This document shows, in pieces, positions 10,298 through 22,851 of a stretch of DNA of 64,000 bases. Each line of letters opens with the position of its first letter. The first letter of the stretch is position 1. The stretch is taken from assembly GCA_019321725.1 (NCBI GenBank), contig JAGSPU010000052.1, positions 1,798,001 to 1,862,000 on the forward strand. Direction: 5' to 3'. This DNA comes from Paulownia fortunei (lineage: Eukaryota; Streptophyta; Magnoliopsida; Lamiales; Paulowniaceae). The position numbers and the translations under genes are program-made. Below the pieces are notes generated by a model, which was given only the letters and a program-made list of their open reading frames with translations, did not search any database and was not told the DNA's origin.

Positions 10298-13200
10298 TCA
10301 CATCTCTGGAAGTGGAACAACTGCTTCGAAGGCTTCAACAAGCATAGACACCCTTCTTTTCCTAGCTGGAGTTAGTTTAGTGACAATATGTTGAACTGCA
10401 TAGTCTAGCATCCACTGCTCAGCCTTTTTCCTTTCGTCCACCATTTGGCGCCTCAGGTCAATTTTCTCTGGTTCGGGATCAGGTGTCTGAGGAATCAACT
10501 GATGTGGTTGTGGTTTTAGATTTCTAGCTTTTTCCAATGCTTTAATGGATCTCTTAAGGAGAATGAGCTTTTTCAGTTTGCTCCAGTTCTTGGGTTTCAG
10601 AAGCTCAGATTTTTTGCTGACTTGTGATTCTGCTTTTGCGTCTTCCTGTGTGCTGATAATGTCATGTCTAGAGCTTTTTCCTTCTTCATACAATAAAATT
10701 CCGCCTTCACTCAAAATGTTTTGTCCTCCAATTTCACTGAAATTTCTTTCAGAGATGTCTTGTTCTGAAATAGATTCAACCGTGACTGATTGAGTATCAG
10801 AGGAGTCATCTTGAATTTCTGGAAGGAGGATTTCATCAACTGCCTCTTTTACGAGTTTAAGAGCATCAGATTTGGTGAACCCAATACTTAGATTGCTCGA
10901 AACATTATTTTTTTCGCTTGAGTCATCAGTAGGCTGTGAAAAATCATTTGAACCATCACCATTGTTTATTGCAGGTGACATATTATCTTCTACTTCGTCA
11001 TCCTCTGCTCCATCAAGAAGTTGGCTTCCAACTTTTTCAGCAATACCTGATACCACATGTTGATATATCATATGCCACATTTTGATATGGTTTTTCCTAT
11101 CCATTCGGATGCATCGGCCACTGTCTTTCGTCTTTCCCTCTACACAATCAGATATTGCGTCTTCTCGAAGACCTTGCAATGTTGGCATAGCCTCTCTCTC
11201 CGTCTCATATGCCATAGTCTTTTCTAGTTTCACTGCATCAGAAGAAAAAGCTGGACCAAGAGTACTTTCAGTTGCCACTGATTTTTCATTACCACCAAGA
11301 ATCAAGCTTTGGGTTGTTGAAGATGGCTCACCATTTTCAGAGTCAGGATCTTCAGGTTTTATATTTCCATTAGTTGGGACGATATCATCATCAAAATACT
11401 CAGATTTCAAACTGACATTTGTATCTTTTTGAATTCCTTGCAAGTCCAGATGATCTCCTGAAGTTTCTCTTGGAATCTCTTCTTTGGATGCAGGTAGGTC
11501 ATCCAAGGAGGTACAAATTGTTGATGAAAATACAGACTTCTCGGTTGATGTTAACTCCCCAATTCTTTCATCAGTTGAGCTTAGAAACTTCACTGATGAT
11601 TCACCATAATTCTCATTCAAATCATAAAGCTTCTCAGTTTTCTTGGTCATCTTGATGCCAGTTTCTTGGTTTGCAGAGTCTAAGATTGAAACTCTATCAT
11701 TACCAGTTAGCACAGCTTTTCCATTAACAAGTTCCTCCTCTTTATTTCTTCCATGTCCTTCAGAAGACTCGTCCACTTTGTAGCTAGTGCTACTCACATC
11801 TAGGCCATTATCTTTGAGCCTGGGGATTCTGAATTGAACTTGAGGGCCTTCTTGAGGTGGAACCACTGTTTCAAATGCTTTTACAAGCAATGCCACTTTT
11901 CTCTTCTGAGTCGGGGCAAGCTGACCGACTGCTTGGCGAAGTGCATAATCAAGCATCCACTCTTCTGCACTTTTCCTCTCATCCACTGTTTGAGGTCGCA
12001 GGTTGACTTTTTCTGCATCAGGGTCAGGATTTAATGACAGATGTTGTGGCTTCCTGGGGTTAAATTTTCTCACTTTCTCCAATTCTCTGATGAATCTTTG
12101 AAGCAGAATCCACTTTTTAAGATTACTCCAGTGCTTCGGTGCTTTCTTCTCAGATTTTTTTACAACCTCTTTTTCATTTTTCTTGATCTCTGGACCAGAA
12201 GCATCATCACTGATGGGACTTTCTTCTTTTGGATTAGATGACACATTACCTTCCCCTTTATCAGCATCAGACTCCGCAAAATTTTCTTGGGTACTAGCTG
12301 TTAAAAAATGGGTAATCAGTTACCTGCCTATATTAAGAAATATATGGGAGGAAGGAAACTGAGAATAACATGTACGCATAGTCAGACTTAACATGCACGT
12401 GCACAGAAGTACTTTTTATTCATTACCTTCACTTTGATTCTTTTCCATGAGTTCTGCTCGTGGACTGCTTTCACTCGTAATTGACTGGTCATCAGATGTT
12501 TGATCTTGAACCTCTGGAAGAAGAATCTTCTCAATTGCCTCTCGGACAAGCTTGATTGCGAATAATTTGCGTAGTTCAATCTCTTGAATTTCTGAGTCAT
12601 TGTTTATTGTGCCCATATCTGAATCAGATAAGTCCCTGCATGAAGATGTACTTTCCTTTGCAAGTATAGAATTGGCACCATCCACAGGACTTTCACCATC
12701 AGCACCTTGAAGTGGCTTGCTTGTGGGTTCAGCAGCCAAATTTGATGACATATGCTGATGTATCAGGTGCCACATGCTGATATGTCTTTGTTTGCTGAAC
12801 TGAAGTTTGCCTCCTTCGTGAGTAGGAGAATTTGTCTCAGAATCCTTAACTTGCATAACTTTATTAACTTTGGAATCTCCAGCAAGAGTAGATTCAGTTG
12901 TAAACTCTCCTTCCTCAGAATTGCTATCACTTGAAGTTTGGCTATATGAAGCTGATGAAAACACACTGTTCTTTTTGGTTACTTCATCAAATATAACTGG
13001 AGTTTCTGGAAGATCTTTGTTGGATGCTTCATTTACACAACTTAAAGTTGCACTATCCTCAATGTTTGTGCTGACTTGTTCTTTTGGCTTCTTCAAGAGG
13101 ACCGGTGAACTTGTACTTAACACATCAGCAAATCCATTCTGAGGGATCTCATTGTTGAACCCATTAAGACTTGAAGAAGTGACTTTATGTAGGGACAAGT

Positions 13201-14697
13201 CTACATCAGCTCTTCCGGGAGTGGACGTAACTTGTTCCCTGCTGTGGCAAGAGCACCTCAAACAATAACCATTCAGCCCAAAAGATGTCCCTCCAAACTC
13301 TTGCTCCAGGAAAGAATATTTTCTCAATATGTTAAGATTCTCCTGGTAACTTCTCTCAGGAAATGATGTTTCGCCAAATGCAACTTCAATAAGATCTGAC
13401 TCTTGAATGTTGTCATATCCATCTCCAACTGGCTGAGCTTCCTGTTTAGGGTAGATTTCTGCATACGAATCCACACCAATCTTATCTTCAACACCAGAGA
13501 AGGTTATGCTATCACTTATTTGCTCTTGTTTTAATGGTTCTACAATAGGAATTACTTGGCTTTTCTGGAGATTCTTCTTTTTATCACTAGAGTGCTTTGC
13601 TCTGGGCCTGGAGTCACTTTTAGGTATCATGCTCTTTTGCTTCTTCAGCGACCGTCTTCTTTTGTACAGGAAACTCTTTGGTTGGGGAACAGCGTCATGA
13701 GTTCCGTGGCAATGTCCATGTAGAGAGCAGTGATGGTATCGACAAACTTTCAAGGCTGAATTTTTTTCAGATTCTGTTCCTCCAGGATGAAGCTCCACTG
13801 GCTCAGGAAACTTTGAATCCTTGAGAGTGGAAGAATATGTTGCTCTGTCAACGACAACATCCTCAGAAACCTTTGAATAATTCAGTGAAGACCTCTTGGG
13901 CTTGAAACTAGTCTTCTTTATTAGAATTCTCACATTTCTAAGGCTAGATGTTCTTGACAGAGTTTGCAAAGACTTATGACTGGGAGAAGCCAACTTTGGT
14001 TCTGAAGAATGTGAACTATTTTTATCCCTGCTATCAAAGGGAGATCCAGAATGCCGAGGACTCTCCTGGGAATGCGTTTTCTTGCCTTTGGAACAGCTTG
14101 TTGCCTTCAAATAGTTAGGCGACCCCTCAGAGGAATCAACTAAAGAATCCTCATCAGACACTGTAACAGGAGATTGAATAACTCTAGATTTTGCTCTTCT
14201 CCGGAATGACCTAACACTCCCAAAGTTTTTCACTGTCTTCTTATTGTTGGTTCTGTACTTGATTCCATTGTTGTTAAGTTGTGGAACATAAGGTCCATTA
14301 ATTGCTGACCCACAAGTTGAAGAACTAACAGAAATGATATCATCACATTCACTTCCTCCCTGCTGATAAAAGAACATAGGAAATCCCAAATCTTAGAGTT
14401 TGCCTTTAATCTATCTCTCTCTAGTTCTCAAAATATGTACTTTCACAAAACACCATTCACCCCCCCCCCCCCCCCCAAACCAACTCAAAGTAAACAAAAA
14501 AGATATCCAAGTTATTTTTTAAGTCCATGTTATTATGAAACAAAAAAGAGAAAATAATCATCATCAACGTCTTTCTATGTATAATATGAAACTAAAATTC
14601 ATGTCAAGAAGTGGAAACTCACCGGAGAATTTTCTTTCTTTGCATCAAAACTGCTTGTGGCCCTCACGTAATTTGGTGATGAATCAAAAGACTCCAT
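10298..14697 (-). CDS. PICBP: PICBP-like plant calmodulin-binding protein
   Basis: Three exons: 14697-14623, 14362-12427 and 12297-10298. Phases agree (0, then 1) and give 1336 residues with no disruption. Exon 1 starts MESFDSSPNYVRATSSF, a PNY-type opening typical of this family. Near residue 230 is a Cys/His motif (YHHCSLHGHCHGTH). Two similar units follow: HISMWHLIHQHM (about 571), an acidic helix with ILLPEVQD, then NWSNLKKWILLQRF-type and KRKVALLVKAFETVVP helices (about 725-815); and HIKMWHMIYQHV (about 1076), ILLPEIQD, NWSKLKKLILLKR and KRRVSMLVEAFEAVVP at the C-terminus. The basic amphipathic helices match the plant CaM_binding domain (PF07839). The family binds calmodulin and in Arabidopsis is linked to pathogen response. 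The second exon's acceptor is CAGCAG, so one Gln may be optional. The N-terminus and both units are lysine- and serine-rich, fitting a cytosolic or nuclear protein. Confidence 0.9.
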
Positions 14698-17600
14698 TGA
14701 AGTTTGGCTGCTGCAGCCTCTGATCAAAACACAGACGAATTTGGGATTTCAGCAGTTCAGAAGATTGCTTCAAGCTGGTCACTTTGCAAACCCGGAAGGA
14801 TTTCAGTTTTTTTGTTTTTGTTTTTTTTTGTTTTTTGTGCTTCTAATTCAACCTTTTTCACTCCTCTGATTTCTGCAATAATCTTGCCTCAGAGAAACAA
14901 AGAGGAGTCAACTTCAATCAAAACCTCCCCAGATTGCATATATTTATCAGAATTCCCATTTGGATGAGTTTTCACAGAATCAAGAAAGGGTGGCAGCTGT
15001 GAGTTGGTGGTGGAATTTGCTCTATATGAGTTGGCTATAAATTTCTTGGTTTGGGAATTAAAGATTTTGACAGCTTTTGTCTGGAAGAAGGTATTTTCTT
15101 GCAAGAAATGTCAGGTGATGACTGAAATTACTATAGATTTCAAAGTGGGAATTTGGATTCAAGCAATTTGGCTTTTCTAATTTACAAATTATTTTCTAAA
15201 TGAAAATATGACAGAAGCAACAGCAAGCTTACTTCTGAAAATTATGGTTCTTTTGAGGTTTTGACTTGTACAAAGTTGGTGTCTTGACTTGGCCTTATTT
15301 CTGATTTGACTGGTTTACTTTTTTTTTTTTCTTTTTAAAATATCTTCTTTGATTGAAAAGAGACCTGTGTATGTGTCTGAACTTTTGTGTTCAGACAAGA
15401 TTAAGGGAGTTATAAAATATTGTACAACATTGGATCCAATCTGAGAGATCTGAATGGCAAGATTATTGGTTTATGAAGCCTTTTTTGAGCTTGTTAAAAG
15501 CAGTTCAATTTTTTTTTATTTAAAATTGGTATTTTATTTTGTAGTCACATTACAAAAAGTGTATATTTCTCAGTGGGTGGTATTTTAATCTTACCATAGA
15601 TTCAATTCTTGAAATAGTAAAAAATTTAATACAAATAAAAATTATAAAATTAAAACCTGAAATTTAATATTAATATTAAAGGTGGAATATTTATTAGTAA
15701 TGACATATAGTCAATGCTTGTCATGGAAAAAGAAATCTAACAACTACTTCAGATTTCAATCAACCAACCAAAAATTTGACCATATAATAAAATTGATGAA
15801 GAGTATGATTAAGCCCCCCCCCCCCCCTAAAAAGGGGACATTTCCATATCTTTTGCATAGAACGAATGGAATCAATTTATAAAATGATTTTTATTGATAT
15901 TTATTAATTTTTTATTTAAAAATAAAAATAAGCGAAGCAATAAATACAATACAAACACATGAAGTCGTATTTTCATTTAGGAGTTCTTTTTTTAGAAAAA
16001 AAAAACTTTTTTTATCAATAAATTTAGAGATTTCATTGCACAATAATGTTGTCCATGCATCCAAAAATCCTAATGGTGGTTGGCTACAAATTCAATGCAA
16101 ACTAGTCAATGTCAGAGCACCGACAATTAGAAAACAAAGGATTGATTGATTGCTCTTTTTCTTATTTAATTCTTCCTAAGAATTTTAAGGTATCATAAAA
16201 ATCGAATTCTTGAAATGAGATGTAAATTATTTTCCAGTTTTTAAAAATAATAATAGTAATTGAGAATGGGATGTACAGCTAATAGATGTCACATGGGGTG
16301 CACTGCAACTTTTTCATGTGGTGTGAAACTTAATTTAAAAGTCTAAACGCGTGGACCATAATTCCTTTTTTGTCTTAATAATCATACATGAAAAGATAAT
16401 ACACCTCTTTTTTTGGGTCCCAAATCTCATCATCAACCCATAGGACAAATCAAGTTATATTCACAATACGGGGAAATTTGAAAAAGAAAAAGAAGCAAAC
16501 TTTAGGTCAACTAACAAAAATCAGATTAATTTAGGATATTATTTATTCTATTGATTCATTTTTTTATTTTTTTATTTCATGTCATTTTGTCACCGTATTC
16601 TCAGAATAATAAAAATTGATAAGAAATTATGATTAGGGCTAAGTGGTCTTCAGCCCATTACATGAAGCCCAATAATTTATGACCCAATCTATAAACCTAG
16701 CATTTGACCATTCAATCCTTAATACAAAACACTCTTTTGGTAATAAAATGCAAAAACAACAAACATTATACCTTGTCTACGATAATATCTATACTACATC
16801 AGCTGTATGGTACACTTAATAATATAAATGAAAGTCAATTATCCATTTTATGAAAAATAAACACTTGAATGATAAATTATACTAAATATATGTACATCAA
16901 GAGTAACATCTACAATACCCCTCGTCTACTTCCATACCTCCATTAAAGCGCTGGCGGTGACGGGTGAGGAGTGGCTTTGGGCGAGGAGGAGGGTTGTGTT
17001 TAAGGGTGCGTGAGGATTCTATTCGCTCCTAAAAATTTTATTGAACAAGGAATCGTGATTTTCACTACACCCATTTCCCTTCTTCCAATGGGTCCATCCA
17101 AGAATTTTACGAGTGTGTTACTGTTGTTTAACCCTAGCCCAATAGCATTTCCGGATAAGGGCTCAAGAAGTCCAATTCGGCAATCTAATTTAGGAGATGA
17201 GGGAGGCATGGTATGGACTTCTCTAATTAGGGCCCAAGAGAAAGGCCCAATGCTCCAGAACTTGAATCCAATTGAAACAAGATTGGAAATGGGGATTGAT
17301 TCCAGCTTGCCTGCAGCTTGGATTAACAAATTTAAATCTAATAATAATAGTTTTTTATGCAATCATGTAGATAAATTCTTTTTATTCATAATTTATTGAA
17401 AAAAAAAAGAATCATTGTAACTCAACTATGATCTACTTCTGTTACTTTTGTTCTTCTTCCAAGTTCCAACTAACAATTGAACAGAACTTCATTTGTGATT
17501 TAAATATTTAAAATTAATTTTCGATATTTCATCAATATTTTCGAATTTAGATCATTAAAAATATGTTTTACATTGAGAAGTAATAAATCAAGTTGGCAAA

Positions 17601-18400
17601 CTTGTTTCTAATTTTTGAGGTGAAATTCTAACCAACTAAAATTAATTTTAAGATTTGCCCAAAAATCTTTGTTTGGAGGAGAAAATCTACCAAAACATTA
17701 TAATTTCTTGCAAGCATAACCTTTTCACATTAGAGTTTGAGTCCCCCGCTAAAAGTTAAAATTTTCAACAAACACTTAACGTTGCTTCCAGAAAATGACA
17801 AAGCAGAAAACAAAATCTTGCACTAGAAAAATAGAAAAAAAAAAAAAAAAGAAATTATTCAAACGTCATAGTTTCTCTTGTCTCCTCTGGCAAACATAAT
17901 TCCAAAGCAACCTTTAAAACTTTCCAAAAGTCAAACTCTAAGAAAAAGAACACACGAAGATAAAAGTCAAAAAATAACAACAATATTGCAGTAAGAAGTC
18001 GTGTCCTCCTTATCCTATCTTCTGAGAAAATAATAATGTTATTTATTTGTATATGCATGTGTGTACACATATCTATTTATATAATCTTACGTAGTATTGG
18101 TCCTCAATAGCGATCCATCCGTAGCTGATGGTATCAGACGGCACTTTTTAACTGCAAAACGATATCGTTATCTGATCTGATCCTAACTTCCTGGCTTCCC
18201 AATCCCAATGCGTGTAGCGTTGAATTTAATTACAGTTCCACGTATACGCATTTAATTCCATTTCGATACTTTAAGTTGCTGCCTGCTTATTTTCCTTTTC
18301 TTGGAAGAAAGATTATTGTAGCTGTCTTCCTAAAATACTTTCTTGCATTCGTTTAAGCGGGTGGGGATTCTAAAAGGTTTTTTGTGGGGTTGATTTGAGG
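14698..18400. other. Intergenic region between PICBP-like and SDP1 genes
   Basis: The two genes diverge, so this holds both promoters. 14698-15100 is likely the PICBP-like leader, with long T-rich tracts on the plus strand. A 14-nt C run sits at 15814-15827. 16650-16700 and 17130-17260 contain several AGCCCA/GGCCCA motifs. 17010-17399 contains an unexplained 129-codon frame. 18080-18480 is less AT-rich and probably includes the SDP1 core promoter and leader. No confident TATA box was assigned. Confidence 0.4.
17010..17399 (+). other. Unidentified 129-codon open frame, possibly retroelement debris
   Basis: Open from the ATG at 17010 to the stop at 17399, in a patch less AT-rich than its surroundings. 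The segment around residues 60-115 (GGMVWTSLIRAQEKG, then IETRLEMGIDSSLPAAW) looks more protein-like than random translation. An antisense frame of 120 codons overlaps nearly all of it, so base composition alone could keep both open. The 3' side runs into AT-rich sequence with an A-tract after 17398, reminiscent of non-LTR debris. I do not recognise a domain; a gene is unlikely. Confidence 0.25.
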
Positions 18401-18866
18401 ACCCTTTTGAAGGTTGATCTAGGGGGACCGTCAAAAATTTGAATCTCGAGGGCCCAATTTCTGGGTTTTACTCTGGAGAATCATCAGTAGAGAAAGCCTG
18501 TGGTTTTTGTTTGTGATTTTGGGTGTTAAGATCTGATTTTTTGGTCGAATTAGAGTTAAAACTGAGAGGTTTGTAACTTCTTTCTTCAGTTTTCTTTTCA
18601 AATATAAGCCATTGACTTTTGATTCTTCATTGTTTTTCTCTGATATATCGAGGAATCTTCATTTTGAGTTGCTGGAAAAATCATCAGCTATATTACTCCA
18701 TCTTGATCTTTATTGATTCCTTCAGCAAGTACAACTAGGGTTCTACCAAGGACAGTTATTTATTTAGGGAATTTTAGTTTTCATTTGGAAGATTTTATAG
18801 GTAGTAGCTTCTCCTCGCCAGTTTGAGAGAATAAATCTAGGTTAGCTCCTTTTTTTAGCTAAAGGC

Positions 18867-21800
18867 ATGGATATAAGTAATGAGGCTAGAGTTGATTCAT
18901 TCTCGATTGGGCCTTCTACACTTTTTGGTCGGACCATTGCATTTAGAGTCTTATTCTGCAATTCTATATCACATTTGAGGCATCAAATATTTGGATGTTG
19001 TTAATGTACTTTTACAAGTTCAAGAACTGTTTGAGGGACTACTTGTCACCTGTAATCTCATGGTTTCATCCTCGGAATCCACAAGGGATATTAGTAATGG
19101 TGACGGTGATCGCATTCTTGTTGAAACGATACACGAATGTGAAAATGAGGGCAGAGATGGCGTATAGGAGGAAGTTTTGGAGGAATATGATGAGAGCTGC
19201 ATTAACCTATGAGGAGTGGGCACATGCAGCTAAAATGATGGATAAGGAGACTCCTAAAATGAATGAAGCAGATCTTTATGACGAGGAACTTGTGAGAAAT
19301 AAACTTCAAGAGCTTCGCCATCGTCGTCAAGAGTGTTCTCTTAGGGATATCATATTTTGTATGAGGGCTGACCTAGTTAGAAATCTGGGTAACATGTGCA
19401 ATCCGGAGCTTCACAAGGGGAGACTCCATGTGCCCAAACTCATAAAGGAGTACATAGATGAGGTAACAACACAACTGAGAATGGTGTGCGACTCTGATTC
19501 AGAGGAGCTTCTGTTGGAGGAGAAGCTTGCTTTTATGCATGAAACAAGGCATGCCTTTGGTAGGACAGCTTTACTTTTAAGTGGGGGTGCTTCTTTGGGA
19601 GCTTTTCATGTGGGAGTGGTGAAAACATTGGTAGAACATAAGCTTTTGCCACGGATAATTGCTGGGTCTAGTGTGGGGTCAATAATGTGTTCTGTTGTTG
19701 CTACTAGGTCATGGCCTGAGCTCCAAAGTTTCTTTGAGGATTCTTGGCATTCTATTCAATTTTTTGACCAGATGGGTGGAATTTTTACTGTTTTCAAAAG
19801 GGTCATGACACAGGGTGCAGTTCATGAGATTAGACAATTGCAGATCAATGCTGAGACATCTTACAAATAATCTAACATTCCAGGAAGCTTATGATATGAC
19901 TGGGCGGATCTTGGGGATTACAGTTTGTTCCCCAAGGAAGCATGAACCTCCTAGATGCCTCAACTACTTAACTTCACCTCATGTTGTCATATGGAGTGCT
20001 GTGACTGCTTCTTGTGCTTTTCCTGGTCTTTTTGAAGCACAAGAGCTGATGGCAAAGGATAGAAGTGGGGAAATTGTGCCTTATCATCCACCGTTTCATT
20101 TGGGACCTGAGGAGGCTTCAGGTGCTTCAGCACGTCGTTGGAGAGATGGTAGCTTGGAGATTGATTTGCCATGATGCAGTTGAAAGAACTTTTCAATGTA
20201 AACCATTTCATAGTGAGTCAGGCAAATCCTCATATTGCACCTTTACTGAGGGTGAAGGAGATTGTTAGAGCGTATGGAGGCAACTTGCTGCAAAGGTATG
20301 TTTTCCTTGTATATTTCAAATTGTTATAATTGTGGTCCATGATTTATGAACCCATATTTCATAATTAACTAGAATGCATACTTTGGAATCCTGAGACATG
20401 GAAGTCAATAATTGTGGTGAGATTTTCTTATATTGTGTTCTTGTGATGGGACCTAATTTGTAGAGAGTTTTGCTGAGTATGTTCATTGATTTAAACCAAT
20501 GAGCTTGACTCTGTATTCCAGTTGCTGGCATTTAAGAACTTTCAGCCTAATTAGGCCAGATTCTTGATCTTCACTAGTATACAGTCACTTTTATTTTTCA
20601 AGGAAAAGAATAGATAAAGAAAAAAGAAACTATCTAGAAAGTTGTTTAATGGGTCATAGAGTTCAATCTAAAAAATAAATGGGCAGGGTATGAATCAAAA
20701 AATAGTTGTATTTTTCTAATTCTGACTTCTTTTTTCTGGAACGTTCTGAATACGCTCAATGCTAAATTTATAATCTTTGTTCTGTGACAGAACCAACCTA
20801 CCAGAATTGGAAAAAGAAATTTAGAGTATGTTTCCTTAAATTGTGGGGGGGCGTACGTGAAGGCTAATGTAATGGAACAAGGCTAATCTACCAAAACATA
20901 CATATATATATATATATATATCTTTGATCAGTTTTTCTGCTGGAATTAGCTCAATCTGTATAACAAACATCTCTCTGTTTTGCATTATCTTTTACGTGAA
21001 TGAACTGATAATTAACTTATCTTACTATGTAGCTTGCTCATCTAGCTGAGATGGAGGTAAAACACAGATGCAATCAGATATTGGAGCTTGGTTTTCCACT
21101 GGGGGGACTTGCCAAGCTGTTTGCTCAGGACTGGGAGGGTGATGTAACTGTTGTAATGCCTGCTACTTTAGCTCAGGTATATATGAAGTATTACATAGCA
21201 AAAGTCGCAACTTTGTAAAGGGAGCAACATTTTGAAATGAAGCATAGCACTCTTCTAAATTACACACATCACAAAATGAATGAATAAAGAAGCAGCAAAA
21301 TTTTTTACTCCTTGTTTGAAGAACTCTGATGACTTCACATATGATACTTAATGAGGTCTAGACATGATTTGTTAACCTATGTGATTTTTGAGAGAATGTA
21401 ACTTTATCCTGAAATTCTAACGATAGATAGCACTTATCTAAAGTCATAATTTAGTTGTGTTACAGTTAGGTTTGATGATTCCTTGGATTGGTGTCTGCTG
21501 AAGCTCTCTAAATTTCTTATGCTTCATTTTAAATTTATCAGTGATCAATTTCTTTCAGTATTTCAAGTTCATAAAATAATTCTGAACAGATGACAAGACT
21601 AGTAAAAGTTCCCTGAACTAGATTTCTCCTCCTTTGTGATCTTTTCAGTGTTAACTGCAAACCATTTGTGTAGAACCAGTTACTTATGCCAGTATAATTA
21701 TTTTCTGAACCGTTCTTTAATTTTAGTTGGGTAATGGGATATTCCTCTGTATATATTGGGGATAAGCTTTTAACAGATTGATCAACTAAGTTTTTCTTCA

Positions 21801-22851
21801 ATTCTTTCTTTTTGTGATTTCAGCTATCAAAGATAATACAGAATCCATCTTATGTGGAACTTCAGAAGTCAGCAAACCAGGGCAGAAGATGCACTTGGGA
21901 GAAGCTCTCAGCCATAAAAGCAAATTGTGGGATTGAACTTGCTCTTGATGAGTGTGTTGCGATACTCAACCATATGCGTAGATTGAAGAGGAGTGCTGAG
22001 AGAGCAGCTGCTGCTTCTCATGGTCTGGCCAGCACAGTCAGATTCAATGCATCAAAAAGAATTCCTTCTTGGAATGTCATTGCCCGAGAAAATTCAACGG
22101 GATCTCTCGAGGATGACCTACTTGCAGAAGTCGCGTCTTCTCTTCACCAAGGAGCAGGAGGTTCCACCGGGCAAATTGTAAGAAATTGGCGCACGCACCG
22201 GTACACACATGATGGAAGTGATAGCGAGTCTGAGAGTGTTGATCTCAACTCTTGGACAAGATCTGGTGGTCCCTTGATGAGGACAACTTCATCAGATAAA
22301 TTCGTCGACTTTGTACAGAATTTGGAGGTTGATTCCAGAATGAACAAAGGAATGATGGGCCACTCAACAACCTTGTGATCCAGACGGCTGGAAGGGATCA
22401 AATCCATCAAGGCTCAAGGGTTGCAACACCAGATAGAACATCAGACACAGAATACGATCAGAGAGATTTTGGTAATAGAGCTGCTGCGAGCAATTCTAGC
22501 ATTATGGTGGCTGAAGGTGATCTTTTGCAGCCTGAACGAATTCACAACGGTATAGTGTTCAATGTTGTGAGGAAAGAAGTCTTGACGCCATCCAACAGGA
22601 GTCATGATTCCGAACACAATAGCTCTCCTCATGATTCAGTTGCTGAGTGTGTGCAACTCGACAGTCCAGAAAAAGAAATGGATGCTAGCTCAGTCTCTGA
22701 AAGTGGTGATGATGTAGGAGAAGACATTTACGTGGATGAAGTTGACTCGGGTCATGTCCCAATAATCGGGCTGGCAATGATGTATGTGATAAGCACGTTA
22801 TGGATGGTTGATGGTTGGGGAATTGTTCACTTGTACATGCAAGAGATTTGA
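18867..22851 (+). CDS. SDP1: SDP1-type triacylglycerol lipase (patatin domain), frame broken by indels
   Basis: Hydrolyses stored triacylglycerol at the oil body surface during seed germination (known for SUGAR-DEPENDENT1). The start ATG at 18867 gives [17 protein letters not shown], the family opening. Exons are 18867-20295, 21033-21176 and 21824 onward; introns are GT-AG. Visible features are the WFHPRNPQG block, a hydrophobic segment beside it, the oxyanion-loop glycines in [10 protein letters not shown], the nucleophile motif GSSVGS, and the catalytic aspartate in RWRDGSLE. The frame shifts near 18991, 19847, 20170, 20280, between 22330 and 22360, and near 22762. All but the fifth fit a 1-base homopolymer change. 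Allowing for them, exon 1 is 477 codons and the protein about 854 residues, against roughly 825 in Arabidopsis. The uncorrected frame stops at 22851; with the last shift the stop is at 22811. Conservation between shifts is very high, so true decay is unlikely. Confidence 0.9.

Noticed and set aside
18867..22851. SDP1 as a true pseudogene
   Set aside because: Almost all breaks fit 1-base homopolymer changes, exon 1 restores to a whole number of codons, and catalytic motifs and splice sites are intact; accurate reads are needed to settle it.
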